Below, piece after piece: positions 49,105 to 60,779 of a stretch of DNA of 64,000 nucleotides. Position numbers and translations under genes: made by a program. A model generated the notes under the pieces. The model was not told where the DNA came from and did no database searches. It worked only from the letters and a program-made list of their open reading frames with translations. The stretch is from Spongospora subterranea f. sp. subterranea (Eukaryota > Endomyxa: Phytomyxea > Phytomyxea > Plasmodiophorida). Position 1 is the first letter of the stretch. The number at the start of each line of letters is the position of its first letter. Location: contig JAUGWO010000158.1 of the NCBI GenBank assembly GCA_049724395.1, positions 62,001-126,000 of the forward strand. The letters are read 5' to 3'.

Positions 49105-51400
49105 ATGCACCAACGCCATGAAGGGCTTGGCAATGCTCTCAATCGCATTCACTCGGCATTTCAAAAGCCACCGATCGGCGCTGCTCCTGTTAGTTCCAAC
49201 GCTTGTTATGGTCTGATCAAAGAATATGTAATACAACCTGCCGCCAGGCCCACGAAAGAACCATCAACCGCACTCTCCGCCGGCTACCGCTATCGCGACA
49301 GAATTCCGAATCTCTTGTTGAAGGAATTAATCGAGGTCAGGTTCAGCAGAAGTTCAGGCTGGTTTATAATTCTGGAGTCGAATTCCTGCCAAATTTCGTG
49401 CTGCATCCGCTTGGGTTTTCGAAAACCATTTGGAACATGATCGTCTGCTTCCTGCTTCTTTTCACTGGAATCATAATTCCTGTCAGGTCTGACAATATCA
49501 TACTTGCACACGTCGTTTCTGATTGGCCTCGATTTGTTTGTAGACTGGCAATGTTCAGTGCACAAAGCACCGGATGGTTCTCGTATCACCGATTAGTAAA
49601 CTTGTTTTGGCTTGTGGATCTCATCGTAAACTTGAACACCGCCATACGCTTTGAAGAAATTGTAATCCATGATCGGTGGCAAATATTCATCGATTATCTT
49701 CACAAATGGTTTGTTCTCGATATTTGGGCCTGCATTCCCGTGGATATCATATTCGGTGCGTTATTTTGCGAATGTCGTCAAACATAGCAGCGTGTTGATG
49801 GTCCTTGCAGATGACATGTATCTGTTCGGAGGAATCGTACCTCTGGCCCGTGTAATTGCGCTCGCTGAACTGATCCGTTTGTACAAACTTCGTCAGATTT
49901 TGCACCTATTTTCAGTGTCTCTTTTTTTTCGACACAAGGTCGGTTGTCTCTTTTCGCCAACTATTCCATTTAAACATTTGTTTACTAATTTCCCGTTCAG
50001 ACGGAGCGCTTATCAAAGCTTCTCATCTCTGCGATTCTGTTGACCAATTTATGTGCATGCTCATTCGCATTTATCGGCCAGTTCGAAGCCAGGCTTGGAG
50101 CTCCCAGTTGGGTCACCAATTCTGGTTTGGATGCGGACGATACTGACAAAGTATTGGCCTCTGCGTTTTACTGGTCAATGGCGACTATCTCTACTGTTGG
50201 TCAGTCTGCATGAGTTCAAAGCTTTCCTTGCAGAATTGAATTCGACTTCAGGATATGGCGACATCGTTGCCGTGACGCTGATGGAAACGATTTTCAATCT
50301 ACTCGCTATCGTGTTCGGTGCAGGTTTCTTCGCTTTCATCATCACTAGCGTAATCGGATATTTTGGGCGTGTATCGGAGCGCTATGGCGAATTCACTCAG
50401 AAATTAGATGCCATCAATCATTATATCGAGTTTCGGAGGCTACCGACAATCATTGCCAATCGCATCCGAAGGTTTTATGTACTGTCTTTCTATGGGTCAG
50501 AAAGGGAACTAGCTCATGAAAAGACTGTTCTTTTGGCGCTGCCACCAAGTCTCAGAAATCAGGTCGCTATCCATATTCACAAGAATTTCTGCAAATGGAC
50601 CAACTTTTTCGATGGGGCCGATCCGTCTTTCTCGCTAGATTTGTTCATGGCGATGAGTGAACAGTTCATACCTGCTGGCGAGACATTTCAATGTAAGGGC
50701 GAAATATGCGATGGGATATACCTTGTTGATGAAGGTGAAGTAGAGGTGAACTATTAACTCGGGTTTATAGAATTTTTCCTGAAAATCGTTTCCTACAGAT
50801 TTCGATCAACGATTCCCAATTGTGGACGTTTCGAAGAGGGGAACATTTCGGATTTACTGGTCTAACTTCGACAACATGGAGCCACAGCTGCTGTTTTCGA
50901 TCAAAAGCCTGGTATTGTTGGCCCTTTATCGTACGATTGATCATTTACGCGGTATGATGACTGATAGGCTAAAACTTCGTGTCTTGAAGTTTGTGGATTT
51001 GTTCCAAGTAATGTGGAGACACGAAAATGTTCGAAATTTGCTGTTTCAAGGATCTGACGGAGGGTCGGAACGATCGCCAATTTCAACATCAGACGTGGAT
51101 TATTCAATGTTCCCCCAACACTCTTTTTTCCAGATCAATCAGCCACCTTTGATGTCGTTTATACTTGATCATCGTGTCTCCATCGAAAAGCGAATACTGT
51201 CAAGGTACACATTTGAGTACGAACAGAACCTTTCAGGAGCAGGAGAGGACCCAGGTTTTGGGTTGATCGACTTGGCCGCAGTCCAGCAAAGCGTCTTGCA
51301 GTTGGACCCATCACTTTGCTCAAACATTGAAATCTTGCTCAAAAAAAGGATCGCTGCGCTTGAGCTGGAAGAACAGAACGTGTCAACGGCTGTTTCATGA
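49105..51400 (+). CDS. Voltage-gated-like K+ channel with cyclic-nucleotide-binding domain (one frame break)
   Basis: Six-TM potassium channel of the EAG/HCN/CNG superfamily. Exons 49105..49188, 49248..49486, 49544..49755, 49811..49938, 50001..50199, 50252..50745, 50799..51400. FVLHPLGFSKTIWNMIVCFL begins S1. NLFWLVDLIVNLNTAI is S2, WFVLDIWACIPVDIIF S3, and LARVIALAELIRLYKLRQI an S4 with few positive charges. The pore helix and filter read FYWSMATISTVGYGD, assembled across an intron inside the filter. S6 and the C-linker follow (GAGFFAFIITSVIGYFGRVS, RRLPTIIANRIRRFY). The CNBD starts at FIPAGETFQCKGEICDGIYL. Between GEHFGFTGL and LLFSIKSLVLLALY the frame slips by one. TVGYGD indicates K+ selectivity. 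Confidence 0.87.
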
Positions 51401-51896
51401 TCAATGCGAGGTGAAGTACGACGTTAAAGATTCAGCAAAGAAAATAGAAGCTCAAAACAATTCAGTATAAATTAAGACCTTCTGATCGTGTGTCTGCAGT
51501 CTGCATCGTCAGGAGCGGTAGCCTACACCCGGTATTCGTTTGACGTACCGGCCCCTGTAATCTTTATCGTGATTTCAGGGTATCCAGTGTCTGTAACCTG
51601 TCTCGTGATGACTTGGGGGAATCCGGAATCGGAAAATGGCTTTAGCAGCCGGTGTGGCTTTATGCGTCGTACAGTAGTCAATTCGAATAGCTGAAGGGGT
51701 ATCCTGTATCGTATAGGGTAGCCCCGGTCGTCGGTTATACACGAGTCGTACGGTACATAGTATCGTAACGACTTTAGTGTAGCCGGTGGCGGTAATCGGT
51801 ATCGGTCACTGACTCTGCTGTTTAACTCCCCAAAACATACACCATAATCTCCTATTCTGAATCGCTGGATAAACCGGTGTGTTTAAAAAAGGTGGC
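51401..51896. other. Gap with degenerate short repeats
   Basis: About 500 bp without a gene. From 51500 to 51830 variants of GTATCC(A/T)GT and CGGTAATCGGTATCGG recur on the plus strand, giving the look of a decayed simple-sequence array. Confidence 0.45.
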
Positions 51897-54800
51897 ATGA
51901 GTTGCCAGCAATGCTTCCACAAACTACAGGAATCCGATGCTTTCTGTAGCCAATGTGGATCGCCGGTATCCAGCAGTGAAAAAGGTGACCACGATGGCAG
52001 ACCTTATTTGAGTCTGAACTGGACCGTAGATGTAATTGTGGCACAAAATAACCAGGAGAAGCTCAATATGTCTGTGCGCTTGATGGTAAAGGATAGACAC
52101 CGCACATGGTGCACATAAGTTGAATTCATTCAATAGGAATCGGATATTCTTGTTGTCCTAACGCGTATGACCGAAGCGAAACATGCTGCAAAAAAGCTGT
52201 CGCAATATTTTCGAGATCGAGCTAATTCTGAACAAAAACACTGTGCGGAGATTAAAAAATCGATTTCCGTTTTATTGGCCAGCATGCCTCAAGCAACGTG
52301 GGACGTTTCCTTCCACCTTGAAAGATAAAACTCATGAACTGCGCCCTAGATTGTTCAATCAACTCGCCATTCACCTGAGTTCACTCGTAGAAACGGAAGG
52401 ACAGGCATCGATCACTTATGTGACCAGTCTTAACGACGAGATTGCTGTCAGGCTCAACGCAATTAGACTGGACCTGAAAGACCGAATTCGAAATCAAAGC
52501 GAAAAACATTCGAAAGCATCAAAAGCAGTAGCTTCTAACTCAGTTGCACTTACAAAAGTATGATCTGGGATCCAACAGCTTCATTTTAGCAGTAACTGAA
52601 AAAAGAATAGGCCAAAGCCAGGATCGCCAAGTTGGAGCGGCAAATAAATGAAGATAAAAACAATCCTCATTCGTTTTTAGCTTCCCGATCTGCCGCAACT
52701 GTGGAAAGCGCCTTTCATCAGCTTCCTGCTGTGCATCAAGACCATGACATGGCAATGGTTTGCTGCTACAATTGACTTCTCTGCGGTCACCGTGTGAACA
52801 CTTGCTAGGATAGATGGCATTGGATGCCAGTAAAGATGTTTTGATTGCTACTAAGCTTGCAATATTGCAAGAAGAAGAGGTATTAGAAGTCAGGAGAATG
52901 CAGCTGATCAAAGAGCTTCTGGACCGCGCGTCTGCTTCTGGCGAGATTATGCTCAGGAAGAAGCTCATTTCTAACGTTGAGTTTGGATGTTGGCTGAAGA
53001 AAGTTTCTGTCATTGATGATATCGAGCGCTGGGTAAAGAATCATGAACTGAAAATGAGCAATATTAAGGAAATTGTGCCACAGGTATTTCGCTTGTCTTT
53101 CCGCCCTGTCTGTCTGCTTCTTCTCATACTCAGTGTCATTATAGCCTGAAATCGAGATAGAACTAGTGAAAGCGGTGCCTTCGAAAGTGGTGGTGGATGT
53201 TGGAAACTGTGTTTGGGCAGCTGACTGCCCATCGCTTATCTCCTGGATACCTGACAAGAGTTTTCAAAGTTCTTGCCCTATGTTAGATATGAGTCAGATA
53301 CCTTTAAAAACCATTGCATTATGTGTTTGCTATCAATTATCGTTGTCCCCTCAAGACAAGGCTCTTCTCCGAAGGTTTGTTTGGTAATACATCAGTTGAC
53401 TATGCCCATCAACACTTGAGATAGGGATATTCGCATCCTTCTAGGAATCCGCGAATCCGATTTCGACTCTGTACTCCTCCTATACCAAAGCGTTGGGCCT
53501 CAATTGCTTGTTTTGTCAAACCGAACACTTCTGAAATGATCCTGTAGTTAGGGGACGTCCAAACATTTGGCCAAGTTTTACTCGATACTAGTTCGAGGAG
53601 CTTCGAATTCGGAATAGCCATCATAATTGTGAGCGCCCTGCTTGTTGGTCTTATATATTGCTTATCCTCCAACCTGCACAGATTCTTGGTAAAACAATCC
53701 CTGGGCCTAATTGCTCTCAAGAGCTGCTTGTTCGGCTCCAGCAATTACTTACTTCGTTGAAGTCGGAACCTTTGGTAGTAGTAATATCATTATTTGCTTT
53801 CGTTTAGTCATTGTCTAGTGTTGACAGGTCGATTTGCATGCATTATCCTTTCTGGCAGATTTATGCAAAGATTGCCCAGATTATTTGGGCCCCAATGATT
53901 TCCAACCGGCTTTTTCTCTGCTTTTGTATCGGAAATTAATGACGGTTATTGTCGATCAATCATGTCAAGATGATACGGATGTCCCAGATAAAGACAATTT
54001 TACATTTATTGTGTTTGAAGACTGGCGCAACCTTATTGATCGCCTTCAAGTATTCAAATCAGGATTATCTATTCCCGACACAATGCATTATGCTATTCTA
54101 TTAGAATGTCTTCACCAAGATGTGGTATGTTGGATTCAGAAAGTTTTATATGGTTCGGATAAGCCGAAAAGTACGACATTAATTCTCCTTTTTCGAACTT
54201 CTCTCACCGTGATCTTAGTCGATATTTTCGAACATATTCATCCCGCAGCGTTCGCTGCTCTGGATTTCGCCTGCAAATCATGCCGTCATATTGGGAGTGA
54301 ACAGCAGGCTGATGATACAGCTTGGGAGATAAAATCTAAATTCAAAGTTGGGTTGTGTGGGCTCAAGTTGAAATCGCACATTGATACAACTTCATCAGGA
54401 ATGGTTATGTGCTATTCTTTCCGAAAAGTTCGACTTGTCCCCGGTATCTGCTGTCAAGGCGAAGCAGCTCATGTCCAGTCTAATTGGTTGGCAAATGGCG
54501 AAATGTTCGCACAAATCGCCATTTATCCATCCCACAGGTGACGACACACCGTTGTATAAAGCGATAATGGAGAAATCGGCCGAACGTTGCTATGAGTTGA
54601 TACGAACTCAGGTATCGGAGTCGAAAGAACAGCCAGTTGTTCTCTGGAAAGGTCCTGCTGAACATGTTTGTTTGTTGAGATACAATTCCCAGTTCGAATT
54701 TGTAGATTTCGGGGTGATGATCGCCGATGAAATACGATCATCCGAATCGATATCGTTGCCTGAGGTGGAAGACTTGGGGCTGTACTACCGGTCGGCACTA

Positions 54801-56494
54801 CATGGTTTGCTATGGAGAGATGTTGTGCGATCAACTTCATTACGGTCCACGAGTCTATTTCCCATATTGGCTGCTGTAAATTTACCCGAGATCAAGGTGA
54901 CATCTGGCTAATAGTATGAGTGGAGTTAATGGTTTGGGCCCAGAATATATCAATATCGTCAGAGCTGGGTGAAAACATTGTCAATCAATGGTTTCAAGAA
55001 GCGGAATCTAAGGTTGAAACACAGATAGAAAAGCTACTGCTATTAGACAATTGGTAATACCACTCCCTTTTTAAACCCATTCCAATGAGATGAACCGTGA
55101 TTCTGGAATCAGGTCACCAGTTAGTAATGACTGCTCATACAGCTCATCAGTTGTCGACCTGTTCTCTGCTCTTCATGCTTTGGTAAATGCGCCAATCTCA
55201 TCAAGGTCGACAATTCAGATGCACTAAACTCCTTCCGCCCAGACCGATGTGTTCACTGGAATCCACCGAAACTTTGATGAAGCGGGATTGAGCGGATTCG
55301 AAAATTATTACTCTAGATTCTCCAAATTGATAACTGATTTCATCAAAGGTTACGTTGATACAATCGTATCGTCATCGGTCCCGTCCCCTCAACAATTGCG
55401 AGAGAAGGCAGCACTGCGAGAACTGCAGAACAATAGGTTCCCTATGTTGTTAATCGATGTTGAGCACTTTATGCTGATTCAGTTTAAACATTGTACAGTC
55501 ATCATCTTATTGTACATGCACTAACAAAGAAGATCACCAAAGCGAAGTTGATCAGCATGACAAATGCAGTCAAGAGCAAACTACAATCGAAATCGCCAAC
55601 TGCAGATGGACAAAAAGATCCAATCCCCACTCCACTACTCAATATTCCATTGCCTGAGCCAGCTTCGACAAAAACTCTCAATGAGCTTATCATGAGGCTA
55701 AATAATTGTCGTCAAGTACGGGTCTGATGAATGTTTGCTGTCAGTAGATACTAATGAGATGAATAGGCTGTGAAACAATTGGGGCTGTTGAAGGCCAGTG
55801 TAAACTCATTATCAGGGTACTGACACATCTATTCGTTGGCGATCGATTCATCACTATTGACTTGTTAGGGAGGTGCCCACTTTTGCCGAAGCTGAAGCGG
55901 CTATTCGGAAAGCGTGTGGCACCATAGAACGCCTGATCGGCGAGAGGACTGTGTTCGAAGACTTATCGAGCACTTTTGCTCAACTCTACAACCCTACCCC
56001 TTCTCAATCTAATTCCGCGGCAGTTCTTCTTGTTGGCCCACTAAATACCGTCATGGCATCGATATTTGCCGATTTGCATGAGGTACATGGAACTGATTTT
56101 GTTTGAGACGATGATTACATTGCTTATTTTCTCATATTATCCATTGAAGAATCAATTCAACGAGGCAGTATTCGGTCCTATTGTGACGCATGTGTTTGCG
56201 TCGGTGTTAACAGCACTTGTCTGGATTCTCGGAAGTGGTGCTGGTGATCGTTCCTACGCAGATACAGATTTCAGTATGTTCATTCCTTGTTGGGAACTCA
56301 CTCAACTCTTGTCATATTTATGGACCATTTTAGCCATTTTCATCGATGACATATATGTCCTAAGAGATTTGTTCGCGTCAGAGCTGTCCGGGGCCGAGGT
56401 GATCATGATTCAACCGATCATGCTGAGTCTGGAATCGATGGCTCTTTCGTCAACCGAAGTTATTGACGATTATCGGTCGGGAAAATGTTCGTAA
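51897..56494 (+). CDS. Zinc-ribbon / F-BAR-like coil / MUN (Munc13-DUF810) protein
   Basis: Nineteen exons: 51897..52085, 52137..52297, 52350..52557, 52611..52757, 52814..53083, 53145..53374, 53425..53509, 53548..53628, 53682..53777, 53828..54346, 54399..54896, 54944..55053, 55113..55182, 55243..55436, 55499..55715, 55767..55816, 55869..56082, 56150..56273, 56334..56494 (1207 aa). The N-terminus MSCQQCFHKLQ...FCSQCGSPV is a CxxC...CxxC zinc ribbon. Residues about 64-325 are F-BAR-like helices (KKLSQYFRDRANSEQKHCAE, AKARIAKLERQINEDK). From about 460 the MUN part follows: EWLCAILSEKFDLSPVSAVK, DNWSPVSNDCSYSSSVVDLF, GFENYYSRFSKLITDFIKGYV and VLTALVWILGSGAGDR...FIDDIYVLRDLF. MUN proteins prime SNAREs at exocytosis. 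The first 63 codons contain an optional 45-nt intron (51986-52030) that is also readable. Confidence 0.72.
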
Positions 56495-56787
56495 ACTTTT
56501 CTTAGTGATGTTATTTCATATTTCATGATTTTCGACATAGTATCAAGACATGAGACGGTGATTGTATTGCATAGACGGAATGACCCTGTAGCAAAACAGT
56601 GGTTAAAAACCGAAAAAGGGTAAACACATTTTGCTACTATAGATATAAATATTATAAAAACGAAATATATAGTATTGTTTGAAATACGGAATTAGTACTT
56701 GTCGTGCGAAAGGAAAATTCATTTGTTTTGAAAAATTCGTCAAACGGATTTGTGTGAAATGGGTAATGCCGTAACGGCCAAGCGATA
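56495..56787. promoter_or_regulatory. AT-rich gap between MUN and dioxygenase genes
   Basis: About 290 bp with AT-rich runs (56640-56690). It is the only obvious space for a promoter between two same-strand genes. No specific element is recognised. Confidence 0.3.
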
Positions 56788-59635
56788 ATGCGCAAATCAT
56801 GCCAGATGACCCGGCAAAGCATTCCCACTTTCTCAGTTGTCAACAAATTATTCATGGGACCTTTCGATCCAAGGTCGATCCTCGAACAGCTTTCACTCAT
56901 TGGCGATGATGAAATCAAAGTCGATGCAGTAATTGACGAGCTGATTTCTAGAAATAACATGCTCTGCCTTCTACAAGCTGTACAGTCCATCAAACGGGAT
57001 CCCGTTAGCTTTAGCCCTCTTCCTGATAACGATCCAGATTCCGTCGCTCTTGCTGACGCGTCGTTGATCATCCTCGCTCAGCTGTACGATAGCGCTGCGA
57101 TCAAGCTGGGGAAAGCGGGATGGCATGTTGTTGATGAAGTGAGTCGAATCAGCCCCTGCCCCCAATACCTTAAAGTTGCCCAGAGATGATGGGAATTATT
57201 TTTTGCAGGGATCGGTTGCCGGAAGCGTCGTCTATGAGCATGAGACCAGTCGGGAGAAGGTATTTCTGGTGTTTGGCGTCCGTCTCAATTTCCCATTACC
57301 GTCATCATAAACAGTTGGAGGAGCCATTACTCGATCTTGGTCATGATTCGTATCGCCAGATATTATTACAGCAGCTTCCTGTCATGTGGACACCATCAAC
57401 ACGAAATGGGCAGGTAAATCCTATCCCATCCCATCCGTCAAACTACCTATTCCAGTGAGAAATGCTCATCGCGTTCGCTCCATCAGATAATGTGGTCTGT
57501 TAAAGTTCTGGAGGTGATGGATGATTGTGCCATAATCGACGTGGTGAAAGGTGATGTTGATGGAGATATAGCCGTTATGAGGGAGTTCTCACGAGGTGTG
57601 TTAGTTAATCGCACACTCTCTCAGCCCAAACACACTAATAATGAACCCGATTTAATCAGGTTGGTGGCGTGGGCTATATCATCCGCCAATATGTGAGATT
57701 GATATGGGGATCCCTATTGGATCCGCTTTACAGACCTGGACCGAAACTGTGAGTATCTCCACATTCCTTTGGTCCCCTTCCCTCCCTCTCATTCTTCTCA
57801 ATATTCAGACTATCGCTGGTTTAATCTACATGCTGAACCCTGATTCCCTTCTATGTGTTGGTGCCCCATCGTTTGCAGGTATTATCCCATTCTTATCACG
57901 ATATTGCCCATCGGTGCGTTATCATCACCCGGTTTACCGACCTCAAATCAACATATATCTCAGATTTCTAGAACCCTGTGTATTGATCAATCTGATCATG
58001 CTATTGACCTCGTTTCAAGATATTTCAATTGCAATGGCCCTTTTCAAGTCGGCTCTATATTTTCTCTGCCGGATTCATATCGATATTCTGTAGTTGTTGT
58101 CGACCTAACTGCAGTTGCTGGATTCAATGGCGCGTTCCTTGATCGATTACAATCATTATCATCCGTTATTATCCTGTTATTGCCTTCACGACGACTGGAA
58201 TTTCAAAGCTCTTTATCGATTTTCAAGAGGTGGGCTGATCAAGAGAATGTATCGATTGATATGATGGGGGAATATAAGCTAAGAGAGGAGGATATGGACT
58301 CATCAGATGTTGAACCAGTTCTAGCAATGATTCAATTCAATCGTCGAATCGAAATTAATGTCAATCAATGGGAGGTGGGACCCCTTTCAGAACCTGTGAA
58401 CCGATACCGATTGATACCTATTGTTTTAGAGATTGATTGGCGCCACAACAGGAGCAATGGAGTTCTCTGCAGCTCAGAAGACCAAAGCTCTCAGATTACC
58501 TGGATATCTCTCATCAAAAGATATCAACACCATCAAATCCTATTCATCTCGTGGGTGCGTGCAAAAGACTAATCGTTCGCTTCAACCGCCCTAATCAGTT
58601 TTCAATCAGGAAATTTTCTCGAGAGATTCGCAGTGTGAAATCATCTGCAAATGGATATACTGTAAACGATCTCATACCAAATTCGGTCCACTGTAATGTC
58701 CTTAGGTTTTCATAACAGGATCCTTGGCGAGTCGATTACCTTCAGACCAATGGACAATTTTCCAAAGATCTACCTGATTATCGACAGCGGTTCCTTAATA
58801 CTGTTCTAGCAGTAGATGAGGAGCAAGGTGATCCCTGTTGTTGCTTGCTGGCGTTGTGAATCGTATTCAAATCATTGTTCTCAGGATGGAATTTAATGTC
58901 GACGAGGAACCCGGAGGATATTCACGTTCGGGTTGTTGAATATCATTCGATGAGTTACGGTGGTAGTCTCGATGATCCATTACATTATGATGCTGATTCC
59001 CTCGTAAATCGCCAACATGATCGCCCCGATTCCAGTTTACAGATGTTGTTTTTATATCAGATCACGATCGATATGATGTTATCGGATCCGGATTCGGGCG
59101 ATTTTGAAGGCGGAAATCTTCATACTGATGGCGTCCCGAATAGGTTCGAAATGGGCGATGCAATTGTGTTCGTATCTCATAAGACTCATTACGTCAGCCC
59201 AGTTATCAAAGGTGTTTTTCTCCTTTTGTTTTATTAGTCAGAAACACGTATCAATTTTGACGATTAGGCACAAGGAATGTTCTGGTTGTCGAATTCTGGC
59301 TCGGACCCGAACGTGGATGTGGTCACCGCTGCCGTTCATTCGGTATCTGTGATTCCGATCCTTTGCAGGATCAGGTTAGGCGAATGTCGATTGTTATGCA
59401 TATGGGTCCGTTAAACCATTATTTCTAGCGCCGAGTATCGTCGCTGCGAGAAAAGCTCCCGTTCTGTTTGGGTTCGGCCAGTCTGGTTGATGACGATTCG
59501 GAATTCGGTATGCCCATACGACGTCTGCTATGGCGACCTACCGATCTTGATGAATCCTCTCAACCCGAACCTGAATCAAGGACTTCAGAAGAAGATCGTC
59601 AAACTATGGAACAGGTTTTACAGTTATTTGATTAA
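56788..59635 (+). CDS. Large protein with C-terminal 2OG-Fe(II) dioxygenase domain
   Basis: Thirteen exons: 56788..57138, 57209..57259, 57315..57413, 57487..57595, 57660..57748, 57809..57913, 57964..58374, 58430..58558, 58599..58661, 58719..58827, 58885..59211, 59268..59374, 59429..59635 (718 aa, all phases match). The dioxygenase starts near residue 415: LRLPGYLSSKDINTI, DYLQTNGQFSKDLPDY, then HYDADS with iron ligands His539 and Asp541. The distal His is in SHKTHYVSPVIKGTRNVLVV (about residue 606), and the 2OG-binding Arg is the R of KGTR. The first 410 residues (SVAGSVVYEHETSREK, REFSRGWWRGLYHPP, LCVGAPSFAGIIPF, YSVVVVDLTAVAGF) look ordered, perhaps with a Rossmann-like or methyltransferase-like part, but I cannot name them. 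Two separate genes remain possible; see findings. Confidence 0.68.
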
Positions 59636-60060
59636 TTAACATATATTTTGCTTGCAACGATCAGAAGAGAATGCGCCAATCTCAGTCAATTCGCAATACA
59701 GACGATTCGGAATGATTCGTGGGAAAGTTTTCACTGAATAAGGTCACGGTTATGGATTACGTTTGTGATAGTCATCTCTGGAAGTATCAAGGGATTCAAA
59801 CGGCGATAGATTGTTGAACTGATTGTCAACGGTACTACATGGGAAATTTGATAATCGATTATGCTTTTGGGTTTGTTTGCCAACCCCCGATGATATTTCA
59901 CATCAACGGTACAAGGTCGGCAATATTTCATTTTCGATATCACCAAAGCTTGGTTGTCTTGATAAAAGTTCAGACAAGCGAGCAATCTTGTTCCGGCAAA
60001 TATCGCCACCTTCCTGGCAACACCGACCGTGGTCTGAGGAAACGGTGAACTATACAGCCG
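59636..60060. other. Gap before foldback repeat
   Basis: About 425 bp; only short open frames on both strands and no recognised gene or RNA. Confidence 0.35.
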
Positions 60061-60597
60061 ATGTTGAGGGGCCTGACTGTAAATAAACGGTTGATCACCT
60101 CTAAATCACACAGTTTGCAATGTCAGCCCGGTAGATTATGGTCTGTGTCACTGTTGAAGTGTCTACATACCGGTACTACACAACTCATAATGAGGACATC
60201 CATGCCCAGACCCTAAAAAGCTGTTTTGAGCACGACTGCCTCAGAGGCATTGCTATAAAGCGCTTCAAGAAGGAAATCAGCGTTGTGACTGATGATGATT
60301 TGGACCAATACCTACGGAAACTCCAGAAGGATTCCGTAGCCCTTTTATCATTTACCAACATCGAAGCGTTGATTTCCTTCTTGAGGCGATATTTAGCAAT
60401 GCCTCTGAGGCAGTCGTGCTCAAAACAAGGCTTTTTTTAGGGACGGGTCATGGATGTCCTCACTATGAATTGTGTAGTAGCGGACGTTGAAGTACAGTAT
60501 GTTGAGGGACCTAACTGTAAATAAACGGTTGACCACCTCTAAACCACACAGTTTGCAGTGTGAGGCCGGTAAATATGGTCAGTATCACAGTTGATGT
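60061..60597. repeat. Foldback element flanked by direct repeats
   Basis: Outer direct repeats of about 97 bp at 60061-60156 and 60499-60597 share ATGTTGAGGG, GTAAATAAACGGTTGA and CACCTCTAAA. Between them, 60171-60284 and 60366-60482 are inverted copies of each other, sharing CTCAGAGGCATTGCTA, GAGCACGACTGC and CAAGAAGGAAATCA on opposite strands. The unit looks like a MITE or other foldback element. The ORF at 60138-60440 only reads through the hairpin. Confidence 0.75.
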
Positions 60598-60779
60598 CCC
60601 TCCAGTCGGTATTGCCACGGTCGGTGTTTGAGTTGAATGAATGGCCCAATAGGGCATGATCCCATATGGCGTGGCCCATCGGACCGCTATTCATGGCGAG
60701 TTAACCCATTTCCTCATTATCTCTCACAACTGATCTGGTCTCCCTGAATATGATCGCAGATCAAGCGTCGGCCTGAAAT

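Noticed and set aside
53409-53744. 111-codon minus-strand ORF.
   Set aside because: It lies antisense to exons 7-9 of the MUN gene, whose spliced frame is continuous.
57490-57696. Frame ending VAWAISSANM as the end of a separate gene.
   Set aside because: A 64-nt intron (57596-57659) joins REFSRG to WWRGLYHPP in phase and keeps a long open protein.
60138-60440. 100-codon plus-strand ORF.
   Set aside because: It crosses both arms of the foldback repeat and has no recognised domain.
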